Source: Geobacteraceae bacterium (GTDB taxonomy: Bacteria; Desulfobacterota; Desulfuromonadia; Geobacterales; Geobacteraceae). Taken from it: a stretch of DNA of 36,992 nucleotides. Made by a program: the position numbers and the translations under genes. The notes under the pieces were generated by a model. It was not told the origin of the DNA. It saw only the letters and a program-made list of their open reading frames with translations, and did no database searches. Numbering within the stretch: position 1 is the stretch's first letter; every line of letters begins with the position of its first letter. The stretch spans positions 1 through 36,992 of the forward strand of contig JAAZOO010000210.1 of the NCBI GenBank assembly GCA_012797715.1, written 5' to 3'. This document shows, in pieces, positions 6,651 to 15,052 of this stretch.

Positions 6651-9026
6651 TCAGAATCCTGACCTCTCCTTGAACAATCGAACCTGTTCCCTGATTTCAG
6701 CGGCGCTGCTCAGGTGCAAAAGGTGAGCGGCGAACTCCTCGGCGTCTCTTCTTGAGATTGAACGCAGGGCCTGTTTTACTGCCGGGAGGGAAGGGGCCGA
6801 GAGGCTGAACTCGGTAACGCCCATACCAAGGAGGAATGCTGCGTTTGACGGGTCAGAGGCCATCTCGCCGCAGAGGGAAACCGGCTTTCCTGCGTCGGCC
6901 GCGCAGTCTGCGACACGTTTGATTGAATGCAGCACCGCAGGGTGATAGGGGTCATAGTACTGCTGAACCTTTGCGTTGTTGCGGTCGGCTGCAAGGGTAT
7001 ACTGAATCAGGTCGTTGGTCCCGATACTGAAGAAATCTACTTCCCGAATCAGGAAATTCGCTATCTGAACGGCAGCCGGGAGTTCTATCATGATACCCAA
7101 TTGTATGTCGTCAGCCACTGCATGGCCGGATTTCTCAACTTCCTGTCTGGTTTCGGCCACAATCTCCTTGATGCGCCGAATTTCCTCACATGATGAGACA
7201 AGGGGGAACATGAGGCGTACCGTTCCGAAGGTGGATGCCATGAGGATCCCTGCCAGCTGTTCACGGAGAATTTCGTGCCGTTCCAGGGAGAGTCGTATTG
7301 AGCGCCATCCCATAAATGGGTTCTCTTCCTTGGGATGGGGAAAGTAGGGCAGGCTCTTATCCCCCCCGATGTCCAAGGTTCTGATTGTGACAGGGAATGG
7401 GGAGAATCCTTCCAGTACCGTGCGGAACAGGCGGAACAATTCATTCCTGTCAGGGAAGGCACTGCGGGCCATATAGGGAAATTCCGTTCGATAGAGTCCA
7501 ACCCCCTCTGCCCCGTGCGCCAAGGCAACCGTGATATCGCTCAGGAGTGCTATATTGGCGCGAAGAAATATCTTCGTTCCATCAACTGTGACTGCCGGAA
7601 GGTCGCGAAGTCCTTCCAGTTCCTGTCTTTTCCGGTTAACATCCAGTTGCAGCCGCTCGTATTCGGCTTTGACCGTGACATCGGGATTGATATAAACGCA
7701 TCCTGTATTTCCGTCAACGATGACTTCGTCCCGGTGGGTAATGCCCCTTATCTCTTCCCGGCCCACTATCACCGTCGGTATGCCGAGGGATTTTGCCATA
7801 ATGGATGCGTGGGAATTCACGTCACCGCTTCCCGTGATGATCCCGCTGATTTTAGTGTGGTCGAGCGCAGCAAGATCGGAAGGAAGAATTTCTTTTGCCA
7901 CCAGAATCCGTTTGTCACGAAATCTAAAACCGGGGCGATCGTGTCCTGTGAGACAATTGATGATCCTTCGACCGATATCTTTCATATCCGCCGACCTTTC
8001 TCTCAAGTAGGGATCTTCCATTCGAGAAAAGGCAGAAACATAGGATTCCACAACATCCTCAACGGCGCGCACCGCTCCGCAATTCCCATCAATGCGATCC
8101 TGAACCTTTGTAAGGAATCCCCGGTCCTCAAGTATCATCAGGTGGGTATGAAAAATTGCGGCATCCTCTCGAGAAAGGCTCTGCTCAACACGCTTTTCCA
8201 GATACAGGGTCTGTATCTTTGCTTTCTCGACTGCAAGCAGAAAGCGTTTTTTTTCCTCCTGGCGTGAACCGATATGCTGAAGGACGATCCGGCTGTCTCC
8301 AGAGGGCCGGTCAATGATGGAGACCTTGCCCAAAGAAAACCCGGGGGACACGGCTATGCCGTGCAGCATGCGAAGGAGTTTTCCCTTTTTACCCGGCGGG
8401 ATGGGGATAGGAGAGGAATCGCCCCCCCTTTCCTTCAGCTTTTGAAGCTCTCGTTCAAAGTAGTCACGTTCTTCTTCTTTCTTCCTGACTGAGTCGAGGA
8501 GACGCGCCGTTATAATAATGCTGCTGATTTGGTTGGAAATGGTAGTAAGTGTGCTGATTTCCTCTGTTGAAAATGTTCTGGGTTTTTTTGTCTGCACAAC
8601 GATGACGCCGGTTGGGCTTTTATGTTCGAAAAGGGGGAGTCCGAGGAAGGAATGAAAACGTTCTTCCCTGGTCTCTCGAAAATATTTGAAGCGCGGGTGA
8701 GACGGCGCATCCTCTATCGCGACCACTCCCCTCTTCTCTACCACGAGTCCGGTGAGCCCTTCCGAGGTGTTCATGCGCACCTTTCCCACTGAACTTCGAG
8801 AGAGACCCTTTGTGGCATGGAGGGTAAGAGTTTCCCCGTCTTTTTCAAGAAGATAGATGGAACAGACGTCGGATCCTGTCCTGCGAGCAACAAGATTTAC
8901 AATATTCTGGAGGGTTTCATTCAGGTCGTGGGAATGGAGAATCAGGCTGCTTATGTCTTCAAGAGTCCGCAAGCCGAGGCTTTGGCTATCATCTTGCTTT
9001 CGTGCTGGTAGTTCCCTGACTCTCAT
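6651..9026 (-). CDS. ptsP: PEP-protein phosphotransferase of the nitrogen PTS (enzyme I-Ntr)
   Basis: The 791-residue enzyme transfers phosphate from PEP to an NPr-type carrier, a regulatory rather than sugar-importing phosphorelay. It has an N-terminal GAF sensor domain (about 20-180), a coiled linker, then enzyme I: the phospho-acceptor H406 (GDVNSHASIMAKSLGIP), the PEP-binding barrel with LYRTEFPYM and IGTNDLIQYTLAADRN, and Cys719 in SLCGEMASDP. Length and order match PtsP. The ATG at 9024-9026 has no strong ribosome-binding site, but the N-terminus aligns with the expected start shortly before LEDISSLILHSHDL. It is the first gene of a likely two-gene unit with the ModE-type regulator. Confidence 0.95.
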   Translation of the reverse strand: MRVRELPARKQDDSQSLGLRTLEDISSLILHSHDLNETLQNIVNLVARRTGSDVCSIYLLEKDGETLTLHATKGLSRSSVGKVRMNTSEGLTGLVVEKRGVVAIEDAPSHPRFKYFRETREERFHSFLGLPLFEHKSPTGVIVVQTKKPRTFSTEEISTLTTISNQISSIIITARLLDSVRKKEEERDYFERELQKLKERGGDSSPIPIPPGKKGKLLRMLHGIAVSPGFSLGKVSIIDRPSGDSRIVLQHIGSRQEEKKRFLLAVEKAKIQTLYLEKRVEQSLSREDAAIFHTHLMILEDRGFLTKVQDRIDGNCGAVRAVEDVVESYVSAFSRMEDPYLRERSADMKDIGRRIINCLTGHDRPGFRFRDKRILVAKEILPSDLAALDHTKISGIITGSGDVNSHASIMAKSLGIPTVIVGREEIRGITHRDEVIVDGNTGCVYINPDVTVKAEYERLQLDVNRKRQELEGLRDLPAVTVDGTKIFLRANIALLSDITVALAHGAEGVGLYRTEFPYMARSAFPDRNELFRLFRTVLEGFSPFPVTIRTLDIGGDKSLPYFPHPKEENPFMGWRSIRLSLERHEILREQLAGILMASTFGTVRLMFPLVSSCEEIRRIKEIVAETRQEVEKSGHAVADDIQLGIMIELPAAVQIANFLIREVDFFSIGTNDLIQYTLAADRNNAKVQQYYDPYHPAVLHSIKRVADCAADAGKPVSLCGEMASDPSNAAFLLGMGVTEFSLSAPSLPAVKQALRSISRRDAEEFAAHLLHLSSAAEIREQVRLFKERSGF

Positions 9027-9170
9027 GGGTAAAAAAGTATACGGGATACGTAATGAAAAAAAAAGGATTTTCAGTTCAAAATGGGGAGAATAGGGAGGAT
9101 TTCTGGTAATGGATCCCTGTTTCTGATATAGTTTGACGGATTAAAACAAAATGGAGGGAGGGGAGAATTG

Positions 9171-9962
9171 ATGACCGGTTTGTTTGAGGAAAACCTTCAC
9201 GCTGGAATTGCGTTTCTGGAAGATGGCGACTATGTGAAAGCAGCTGAATGCTTTGATCAATGCGTGAAAGAGAAACCGGAGGATCCTGAGGGTCATTTCA
9301 GGCTTGGTTCCGCGCTTGCAGAACAGGGAAAGCTTGATGAAGCACTTGCCTCCTATCTGGAAGGACTTCGTTTTGAGCCGGCAAACGCCGAGTCCCTGAC
9401 CGCAATAGGAGACATTCATTTCGAGGCGGGACGGTACGATGACGCTCTTTCCGCATATAGAAAGGCCGTTGAGATCCGTCCGGATGATCCGGACGGATAT
9501 GTCAGCATCGGGCTAGTATTGAATTGTATGGAAAAACCATACGATGCAATCAGTTCGTATACCACGGCTCTTGAGATGGATCCACTCAATGTTTTTGCCC
9601 TCAATGCGCTTGGTGACGCCTACTATGGCCTGGATCAGAGAGACAAGGCCATCGAGGCATACCGCAAGGGGATAGAGATTGATCCTGATGACGGCGCCGC
9701 CCATTTTAACTTGGGTGAGCTGTACTATGATATGGATGATCTGGATAACGCCGAGGCAGAATGTCTTGAGGCAATACGCCTCGATCCTTCTTTTCCGTTG
9801 CCGTATCTCACCATGGGGAGCATCTGTCTGGATCAGGAGCGTGTGACTGATGCCGTTACATATTTCGAGACGTATCTGCAAAAAGAGAAGTCACCCCGTG
9901 CGGATGAAATGATCCGGGAAGTGAAGGCAGTTCTGGAGGGGTTGAAAGAGGAGACCGGCTAG
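9171..9962 (+). CDS. TPR-repeat protein
   Basis: The 263-residue protein consists almost entirely of about seven tetratricopeptide repeats with the 34-residue rhythm ending in PDD or PAN, for example SAYRKAVEIRPDDPDGY and EAYRKGIEIDPDDGAAHFN. No signal peptide or membrane segment is visible, so it is probably a cytoplasmic protein-protein interaction scaffold. The partner cannot be inferred. The ATG at 9171 is preferred over the TTG three bases earlier. A long purine-rich site (GGAGGGAGGGGAG, 9153-9165) precedes it. It diverges from ptsP and converges on the YtxH gene. Confidence 0.9.
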   Translation: MTGLFEENLHAGIAFLEDGDYVKAAECFDQCVKEKPEDPEGHFRLGSALAEQGKLDEALASYLEGLRFEPANAESLTAIGDIHFEAGRYDDALSAYRKAVEIRPDDPDGYVSIGLVLNCMEKPYDAISSYTTALEMDPLNVFALNALGDAYYGLDQRDKAIEAYRKGIEIDPDDGAAHFNLGELYYDMDDLDNAEAECLEAIRLDPSFPLPYLTMGSICLDQERVTDAVTYFETYLQKEKSPRADEMIREVKAVLEGLKEETG

Positions 9963-9985
9963 ACTAGGATATTGCCAGGCGAATC

Positions 9986-10014
9986 AGGAGGGCGCTGTAA
10001 AAGCGCCCCTCTGA
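9986..10014 (+). terminator. Stem-loop after the TPR gene (possible terminator)
   Basis: A GGGCGC / GCGCCC stem around a TGTAAAA loop, extendable to about 11 pairs with one mismatch, sits in the gap between the convergent TPR and YtxH genes. There is no clear T-run on either side, so it may be a weak bidirectional terminator or an mRNA 3'-end stabiliser. Confidence 0.45.
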
Positions 10015-10037
10015 ACCGTGATGCTGTTCACCCGTGG

Positions 10038-10385
10038 TTACCCCAGAAAACGTGCCAGCCGTGTACGCTGTTTTTCCAGTTTTTCCTGACCATCCTCAAT
10101 TGCCTTCAAGATCTCCTTTTTCGTGTCGTGTGCCATGTCAACTCCCCTGTCGAGGATTTCCGCGGCTTTTTCACCCACTGCGTCGACCATCTTGGAAATG
10201 CTGTCGGAAAAGTCATCTACGACTTCCTCCGCTCTCCTCCTGGCTTTCCTGGCATATCGCGAGATATCCTTCCGCGTGGCTTTTCCCGACTGGGGGGCAA
10301 AGAGCAGAGCAACGCCTGCTCCGATGATCCCGCCGGCAATGAGAAGCAGCGCCCCCGCCTTTACGGTTGCATTTCTGTCTGACAT
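10038..10385 (-). CDS. YtxH-domain small membrane protein
   Basis: The 115-residue protein has one glycine-rich membrane segment near the N-terminus (about 9-30, followed by FAPQSGKATRKDI) and a long charged, helical C-terminal part. This is typical of YtxH/general stress-type proteins of unknown function. I choose the ATG at 10383-10385 because an AGGAGGTG ribosome-binding site lies just upstream; the frame extends 21 codons further without such support. It is probably monocistronic and convergent with the TPR gene. Role unknown; membrane anchoring and coiled-coil character are inferred from composition. Confidence 0.85.
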   Translation of the reverse strand: MSDRNATVKAGALLLIAGGIIGAGVALLFAPQSGKATRKDISRYARKARRRAEEVVDDFSDSISKMVDAVGEKAAEILDRGVDMAHDTKKEILKAIEDGQEKLEKQRTRLARFLG

Positions 10386-10564
10386 ACGCACCTCCTGTTG
10401 AAGTTCCGTCATGGAAAGTCTACCAGCAAATTGGGGTTCGGCAAACATTGGATGGAATCATATAGTCTTCTCAAGATGCAGATTCCGTCGTTCACAGCCG
10501 GGATTGCTCTTCCACCGATTTCAGTATCCGGTTGATCTCAACGAAAAACCAGACAAGAAGACAA

Positions 10565-10593
10565 TTGACAGAGGGATAGAATCCCGGTAAAAA
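10565..10593 (+). promoter_or_regulatory. Candidate sigma-70 promoter ahead of acpS
   Basis: A perfect -35 TTGACA (10565-10570) is followed after 17 bases by TAAAAA (10588-10593), a 4/6 match to the -10 box. It would transcribe the acpS-nnr unit with a leader of about 135 bases containing a strong hairpin at 10696-10723. It is the best promoter-like site in the 287-base gap between ytxH and acpS. Confidence 0.45.
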
Positions 10594-10695
10594 GATGCAA
10601 CGCAGCTCTTGAAAGGTGATGGGAAAGTAGGTAGAGGAGAAAGTTCAGGCTCTCGCCGCTGTTTCGGAAAGCACCATATCGAGCGGGTGACGGGG

Positions 10696-10723
10696 CGTAG
10701 CCGGCGTCTCGCCGTTTGCTACG
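10696..10723 (+). promoter_or_regulatory. Stem-loop next to the acpS ribosome-binding site
   Basis: CGTAGC-CGGCG-TCT-CGCCG-TTT-GCTACG forms an 11-pair hairpin with a three-base bulge. It ends directly before the GAGGCGG ribosome-binding site (10724-10730) and the ATG at 10736. It may stabilise the mRNA 5' end or tune translation. It has no T-run, so it is unlikely to be a terminator. Confidence 0.5.
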
Positions 10724-10735
10724 AGGCGGATTGCA

Positions 10736-11113
10736 ATGGTTTACGGTACAGGTGTCGATATCGTTGATATATCTCGTTTTGAGAGATTCCTGGCGGAAGG
10801 GAAGGATGCCTTGTTCCAGCGACTCTTTACGCCGGATGAAATTGAGTATTGCCGGAGCAGAAAACGAAGCGCTCAACATTACGCGCTCCGATTTGCCGCC
10901 AAGGAGGCTTTCTTCAAGGCAAGCGGGTTAGGTCTCCGGGACGGAATGTCTTGGAAGGACGTGGAGGTGGTGAATAATGACCTCGGCAAGCCGGAACTCA
11001 AACTCTACGGCAGGGCCGCAGAATTATTCGCTGAACTGTCGATGAAGAGAAGTCATGCATCCCTTTCCCATGACGGTTCCTATGGAGTCGCACTCGTAAT
11101 TCTGGAGCAATAG
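10736..11113 (+). CDS. acpS: Holo-[acyl-carrier-protein] synthase
   Basis: The product transfers 4'-phosphopantetheine from coenzyme A to the serine of acyl carrier protein, activating it for fatty acid synthesis. The 125-residue protein has the family length. It carries the two Mg-binding signatures: [12 protein letters not shown] with D8, and [13 protein letters not shown] with E57. A C-terminal [12 protein letters not shown] strand matches the conserved SHxxxYA region. It begins at ATG 10736 after a GAGGCGG site. The NAD(P)HX repair gene follows 3 bases later. In related genomes pdxJ often precedes acpS; it is not here. Confidence 0.95.
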   Translation: MVYGTGVDIVDISRFERFLAEGKDALFQRLFTPDEIEYCRSRKRSAQHYALRFAAKEAFFKASGLGLRDGMSWKDVEVVNNDLGKPELKLYGRAAELFAELSMKRSHASLSHDGSYGVALVILEQ

Positions 11114-11116
11114 AAC

Positions 11117-12673
11117 GTGAAGATTGTATCTGCAGCCACAATGCGCGAGGCGGAGCGACTGACGATGGACGAACGGGGCATACCCGGGCGGGTTCTCATG
11201 GAGACCGCCGGTCGAGCCTGCGCTGATATTGTCTGCGCCGAGTTGGGTGCTACGAGCGCCAAAACCGCTGTCATTGTTGCCGGGAAGGGAAACAACGGCG
11301 GTGACGGCTACGTGATAGCGCGCTGTCTTTTGCATAGGGGATGGAATGTCCGGGTTTTCGTACTCGCCCAAAGGAGTGACATAGCTGGAGATGCGGCAGC
11401 GAATCTTGAGCTTCTGGACCCTGCAACGATTGCATTCTGCACCACTTCCGAAGAGCTACTTCGAAATGCCGCAGTCTTTCACAATGCTTCGATTCTAGTC
11501 GACGCCCTGTTCGGTATCGGCCTGAACACGGACGTATCAGGTGTGCATGCCGATGCAATCAGACTGATGAATTCCGCAGGCAGACCTGTTCTTTCGGTCG
11601 ATATTCCTTCGGGGATTGACGCGTCAACCGGGAATGTCTTGGGAAATGCGGTACGTGCGGACGTTACGGTAACATTTGGTTTCGCCAAGGTCGGCCATGC
11701 CGTGTATCCCGGCCGAGCGTATACCGGAAGGTTGGAAGTTGTCGATATAGGGATTCCTGAAGATATTGCATCGTCCATGAAGACCCTTGCGTATCTGGAC
11801 ATGGAGAGCATTCGCCCGCTCATCAGGAGCAGGGACAGGTGCGGACACAAAGGGACGTATGGCCATTGTCTCATTGTTGCCGGAGCATCGGGCAGGACCG
11901 GCGCGGCCGCCCTCTCCGCAAACAGTGCCGTCAGAACCGGTTCCGGTCTTGTAACCTTGGCAGTTCCAGCAAGCCTCAACCCCATTCTCGAAGTTAAGAC
12001 AACCGAGGCGATGACGCTTCCCCTTGATGACAAAGGGCAGGGGTTTCTTACAGAGGGAAGCGGCATCCAGGTGCTGAGCGAGCTCCAGGGAAAAGACGCG
12101 GTTGCGGTCGGCCCCGGGATTTCCCGGCATCCGGAGACCATTGGGCTGGTTCGCCGGCTTGTCAAGGAAGTCGGCGTTCCCATGGTAGTGGATGCCGACG
12201 GCCTGAATGCGATTGCCGAGGACGTATCGATTCTTCGGGAAAAGAGGTCCCCGGCCTTGATACTTACCCCGCACCCCGGTGAAATGTCACGCCGTTCCGG
12301 TTTGCCCATATCCGTCATTGAAGGTGACAGGATTTCCGCAGCCGTTGATTTTTCCGTTCGACACGGTGTGTTCCTCGTTCTCAAAGGAGCAGGGACAGTC
12401 GTCGCGACACCAGGGGGAGAGATAGCGATAAACGGAAGCGGGAATCCCGGTATGGGGTCCGGAGGTATGGGCGATGTCTTGACGGGAATTATAGTCTCTC
12501 TTCTCGGCCAGAACTATCACCCCTTTGACGCATGTTGTGTTGGAGTGTTTCTGCATGGGTTTGCCGCGGATAGTGTGGCACGGGAAAAGGGTGAAATAGG
12601 TATAACCGCGACTGATGTGCAGGAGATGCTTCCCTATGCATATAGAGCGATTCTTCATCCGTATGTGAAGTGA
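11117..12673 (+). CDS. nnr: Bifunctional NAD(P)H-hydrate epimerase / ADP-dependent dehydratase
   Basis: The enzyme repairs hydrated NADH and NADPH. The N-terminal YjeF domain (about 1-215) epimerises NAD(P)HX and shows VAGKGNNGGDGYVIAR. The C-terminal ribokinase-like domain (about 230-518) dehydrates the S-form and shows VDADGLNAIAED, LTPHPGEMSRRSG and GSGNPGMGSGGMGDVLTGI. The total of 518 residues is normal for the fused form. It starts at GTG 11117, three bases after acpS, with GGAG in the end of acpS serving as ribosome-binding site. It is likely co-transcribed with acpS and with the CBS and tsaE genes downstream. Confidence 0.95.
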   Translation: MKIVSAATMREAERLTMDERGIPGRVLMETAGRACADIVCAELGATSAKTAVIVAGKGNNGGDGYVIARCLLHRGWNVRVFVLAQRSDIAGDAAANLELLDPATIAFCTTSEELLRNAAVFHNASILVDALFGIGLNTDVSGVHADAIRLMNSAGRPVLSVDIPSGIDASTGNVLGNAVRADVTVTFGFAKVGHAVYPGRAYTGRLEVVDIGIPEDIASSMKTLAYLDMESIRPLIRSRDRCGHKGTYGHCLIVAGASGRTGAAALSANSAVRTGSGLVTLAVPASLNPILEVKTTEAMTLPLDDKGQGFLTEGSGIQVLSELQGKDAVAVGPGISRHPETIGLVRRLVKEVGVPMVVDADGLNAIAEDVSILREKRSPALILTPHPGEMSRRSGLPISVIEGDRISAAVDFSVRHGVFLVLKGAGTVVATPGGEIAINGSGNPGMGSGGMGDVLTGIIVSLLGQNYHPFDACCVGVFLHGFAADSVAREKGEIGITATDVQEMLPYAYRAILHPYVK

Positions 12674-12766
12674 TGGTTCATGTTTTTTACATACTGTTTG
12701 GAATGCACGCTCACAATCGACGGGGTATTTCCATCTCAACAGAGAATGTTCACCATGGAGAAAAGG

Positions 12767-13216
12767 ATGCTTGCCGCTAGAGATGTAATGACAAAGGAAG
12801 TAGTTACGGTGACCAAGGAAACCACTATACGGGAACTGGCTGAGATCATCACTACCCACCGTATCGGAAGTGTTCTGGTCGTCGATTCTGAAGGCTCGCT
12901 TATCGGGATCGTAACCGAGTCGGATCTGATTGAACAGGATAAGAATTTTCACATTCCAACGGTCATTTCCCTCTTCGACTGGGTCATTTATCTTGAGAGT
13001 GAAAAGAAGTTTGAAAAGGAGTTGAAAAGGATGACAGCCGCGACCGTCGGAGATATCTATACGCAAGATGTTCTTACGGTTACGCCAGATACTCCGGTGA
13101 GTGAGATTGCGGACATTATGAGCGGGCGAAAGATTCATGCGCTTCCGGTACTGGAGAATGGAAAGCTTGTCGGAATCGTTTCCCGTATCGACCTGGTTCG
13201 CAGTATGGTCAAGTAA
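12767..13216 (+). CDS. CBS-pair domain protein
   Basis: The 149-residue protein consists of two CBS motifs, one at the N-terminus (RDVMTKEVVTVTKETTIREL ... RIGSVLVVD) and one at the C-terminus (DVLTVTPDTPVSEIADIM ... HALPVL), separated by an insert. Such pairs bind adenosyl nucleotides and act as energy or ligand sensors. No effector domain is attached. I choose the ATG at 12767 because a GGAGAAAAGG site precedes it and it gives the usual start MLAARDVM. In-frame ATGs at 12746 and 12755 and a longer frame from 12680 are alternatives. It lies between nnr and tsaE on the same strand. Confidence 0.88.
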   Translation: MLAARDVMTKEVVTVTKETTIRELAEIITTHRIGSVLVVDSEGSLIGIVTESDLIEQDKNFHIPTVISLFDWVIYLESEKKFEKELKRMTAATVGDIYTQDVLTVTPDTPVSEIADIMSGRKIHALPVLENGKLVGIVSRIDLVRSMVK

Positions 13217-13221
13217 CGGCC

Positions 13222-13701
13222 ATGCCCGTGTTTTCCAGTAACAGTGTTGACGATACCGTTTCCTTGGGCGAGAGAGTGGGAAGCCTTGTCCTACCCGGAG
13301 ATTTCATCGCTTTGATAGGAGAACTGGGCACCGGAAAGACACACTTTACCCAGGGTTTTGCCCGAGGGATGGGGGTAGACCCCGATGTCTGCATAGCAAG
13401 CCCTTCCTATACCTTGATGAATGAATACCATGGCACGATTCCCCTGTACCATTTCGACCTCTATCGACTTGCCGGTGACGACGATGTGAGGGATCTCGGT
13501 TTTGAAGAGTATTTCAACGGGCGGGGTGTTTGTGTCGTTGAATGGGCCGACAGACTCTGCCAAGAACTTCCCGATGACTATCTCAAAGTAGATTTTGCAA
13601 GGTTGAACGAAACAACCAGGACGATTGAAATATCTCCATACGGAAAACGCTACGAAGAGCTGGTGAGGCAGCTCCTCATTCAGTACGGAAAATGTATTTG
13701 A
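13222..13701 (+). CDS. tsaE: tRNA t6A37 biosynthesis ATPase TsaE
   Basis: The product is the P-loop ATPase needed, with TsaB, TsaC and TsaD, for threonylcarbamoyl modification of A37 in ANN-decoding tRNAs. The 159-residue protein has the Walker A motif GELGTGKTH (33-41) and the family motifs SPSYTLMNEY (60-69), HFDLYRL (77-83) and VVEWADRL (105-112). It starts five bases after the CBS gene. The next gene, lysC, lies 89 bases downstream, which may mark the end of this transcription unit. Confidence 0.95.
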   Translation: MPVFSSNSVDDTVSLGERVGSLVLPGDFIALIGELGTGKTHFTQGFARGMGVDPDVCIASPSYTLMNEYHGTIPLYHFDLYRLAGDDDVRDLGFEEYFNGRGVCVVEWADRLCQELPDDYLKVDFARLNETTRTIEISPYGKRYEELVRQLLIQYGKCI

Positions 13702-13790
13702 CCCGCACGGAGCTTCTTGGTATGGAACCTTTAAAGCATCCGATACAATTTTTATTATTAAAAATCACTACCTAACATGGGAGACGGAAC

Positions 13791-15023
13791 ATGGCTCTTG
13801 TTGTTCAGAAATTCGGCGGCACATCGGTTGGAAGCATCGAGCGTATCCGAAATGTAGCGAAACGTGTTGCTGAAACGTATGATGCGGGAAATCAACTTGT
13901 TGTGGTTGTTTCGGCAATGTCGGGGGAAACGAATAAACTTGTGGCCCTTGCCCATGAGATTTGCGAATTCCCCGACAGTCGCGAATACGACGTACTGGTC
14001 TCGTCCGGAGAGCAGGTAACAGTAGCGCTTCTTGCAATGTGTCTGAAATCGATGGGATACAAGGCGAAGTCATATCTGGGGCATCAGGTGCCCATCATAA
14101 CCGACAGCGCCTTCAGCAAGGCACGTATCGACAGGATCTGCGACAAGAAAGTTCGGAAGGATCTGGATAACGGTACCATCATTATTGCCGCCGGATTCCA
14201 GGGAGTCGATAAGGAAGGAAATATTTCGACCCTTGGCCGCGGAGGGTCCGACACCTCGGCTGTTGCCTTGGCAGCGGCATTGAAGGCTGATGTGTGTGAT
14301 ATTTATACGGATGTGTACGGTGTCTATACAACGGACCCTAATATCTGTTCCGATGCGAGAAAGATTGAACGTATTTCCTATGACGAGATGCTTGAGCTCG
14401 CAAGTCTTGGCGCCAAGGTTCTGCAGATTCGCTCGGTAGAGTTCGCGAAGAAATACAATGTTGACGTGCATGTACGCTCAAGTTTCAACGATAATCCGGG
14501 AACCCTGGTTACCAAGGAGGATAAGGAAATGGAGTCGATACTTGTTTCTGGAATTACCTATGCAAAAGATGAAACTAAAATTGCCGTCATGCGGGTCCCG
14601 GACAAGCCGGGTATTGCGGCCAAGCTCCTTTCGCCTCTCTCCGCGGCGAACATTTCCGTTGACATGATAGTGCAAAATGCCAGTGAAGACGGTTTTACCG
14701 ATTTCACTTTTACCGTCTGCAAGGCTGACTTCAAGAAAGCTCTCATGATAACTAAGGAAGCTGCAGGAGAAATCAACGCCGGAGATATCCTGACCGATGA
14801 AAATATTTCCAAGATTTCCATTGTAGGGCTCGGAATGCGCAGCCACGCCGGTGTAGCGACAAAGATGTTTGAAACTCTCGCTGCTGAGGGAATCAATATT
14901 CAGATGATATCTACTTCCGAAATCAAAATTTCAGTCGTTATTGACGCAAAATATACGGAACTGGCGGTTCGTGTACTGCACGATGCCTTTGGACTGGCAG
15001 CAAAGGATGTCAAGGCCGAGTAG
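13791..15023 (+). CDS. lysC: Aspartate kinase
   Basis: The enzyme phosphorylates aspartate, the first step to lysine, methionine, threonine and isoleucine. The 410-residue monofunctional form has the kinase N-terminus [15 protein letters not shown] (Lys7), the nucleotide and substrate segments [14 protein letters not shown] and [12 protein letters not shown], and two C-terminal ACT domains (about 265-410) for allosteric feedback by end products. A GGAGACGG site precedes the ATG. It is followed 29 bases later by citramalate synthase; the two probably form a unit feeding amino-acid synthesis. Confidence 0.96.
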   Translation: MALVVQKFGGTSVGSIERIRNVAKRVAETYDAGNQLVVVVSAMSGETNKLVALAHEICEFPDSREYDVLVSSGEQVTVALLAMCLKSMGYKAKSYLGHQVPIITDSAFSKARIDRICDKKVRKDLDNGTIIIAAGFQGVDKEGNISTLGRGGSDTSAVALAAALKADVCDIYTDVYGVYTTDPNICSDARKIERISYDEMLELASLGAKVLQIRSVEFAKKYNVDVHVRSSFNDNPGTLVTKEDKEMESILVSGITYAKDETKIAVMRVPDKPGIAAKLLSPLSAANISVDMIVQNASEDGFTDFTFTVCKADFKKALMITKEAAGEINAGDILTDENISKISIVGLGMRSHAGVATKMFETLAAEGINIQMISTSEIKISVVIDAKYTELAVRVLHDAFGLAAKDVKAE

Positions 15024-15052
15024 CGTATATCTCAGAATGGTAAAGGTGACAC

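Noticed and set aside
10492..10645. Minus-strand frame ending in LVWFFVEINRILKSVEEQSRL upstream of the YtxH gene
   Set aside because: The end looks protein-like, but there is no ATG, GTG or TTG start at a useful position and an in-frame stop lies just upstream. At most it is a gene remnant.
13721..13749. Promoter-like TACAAT before lysC
   Set aside because: The -10 is acceptable, but no -35 box with at least half consensus is found at 16-18 bases.
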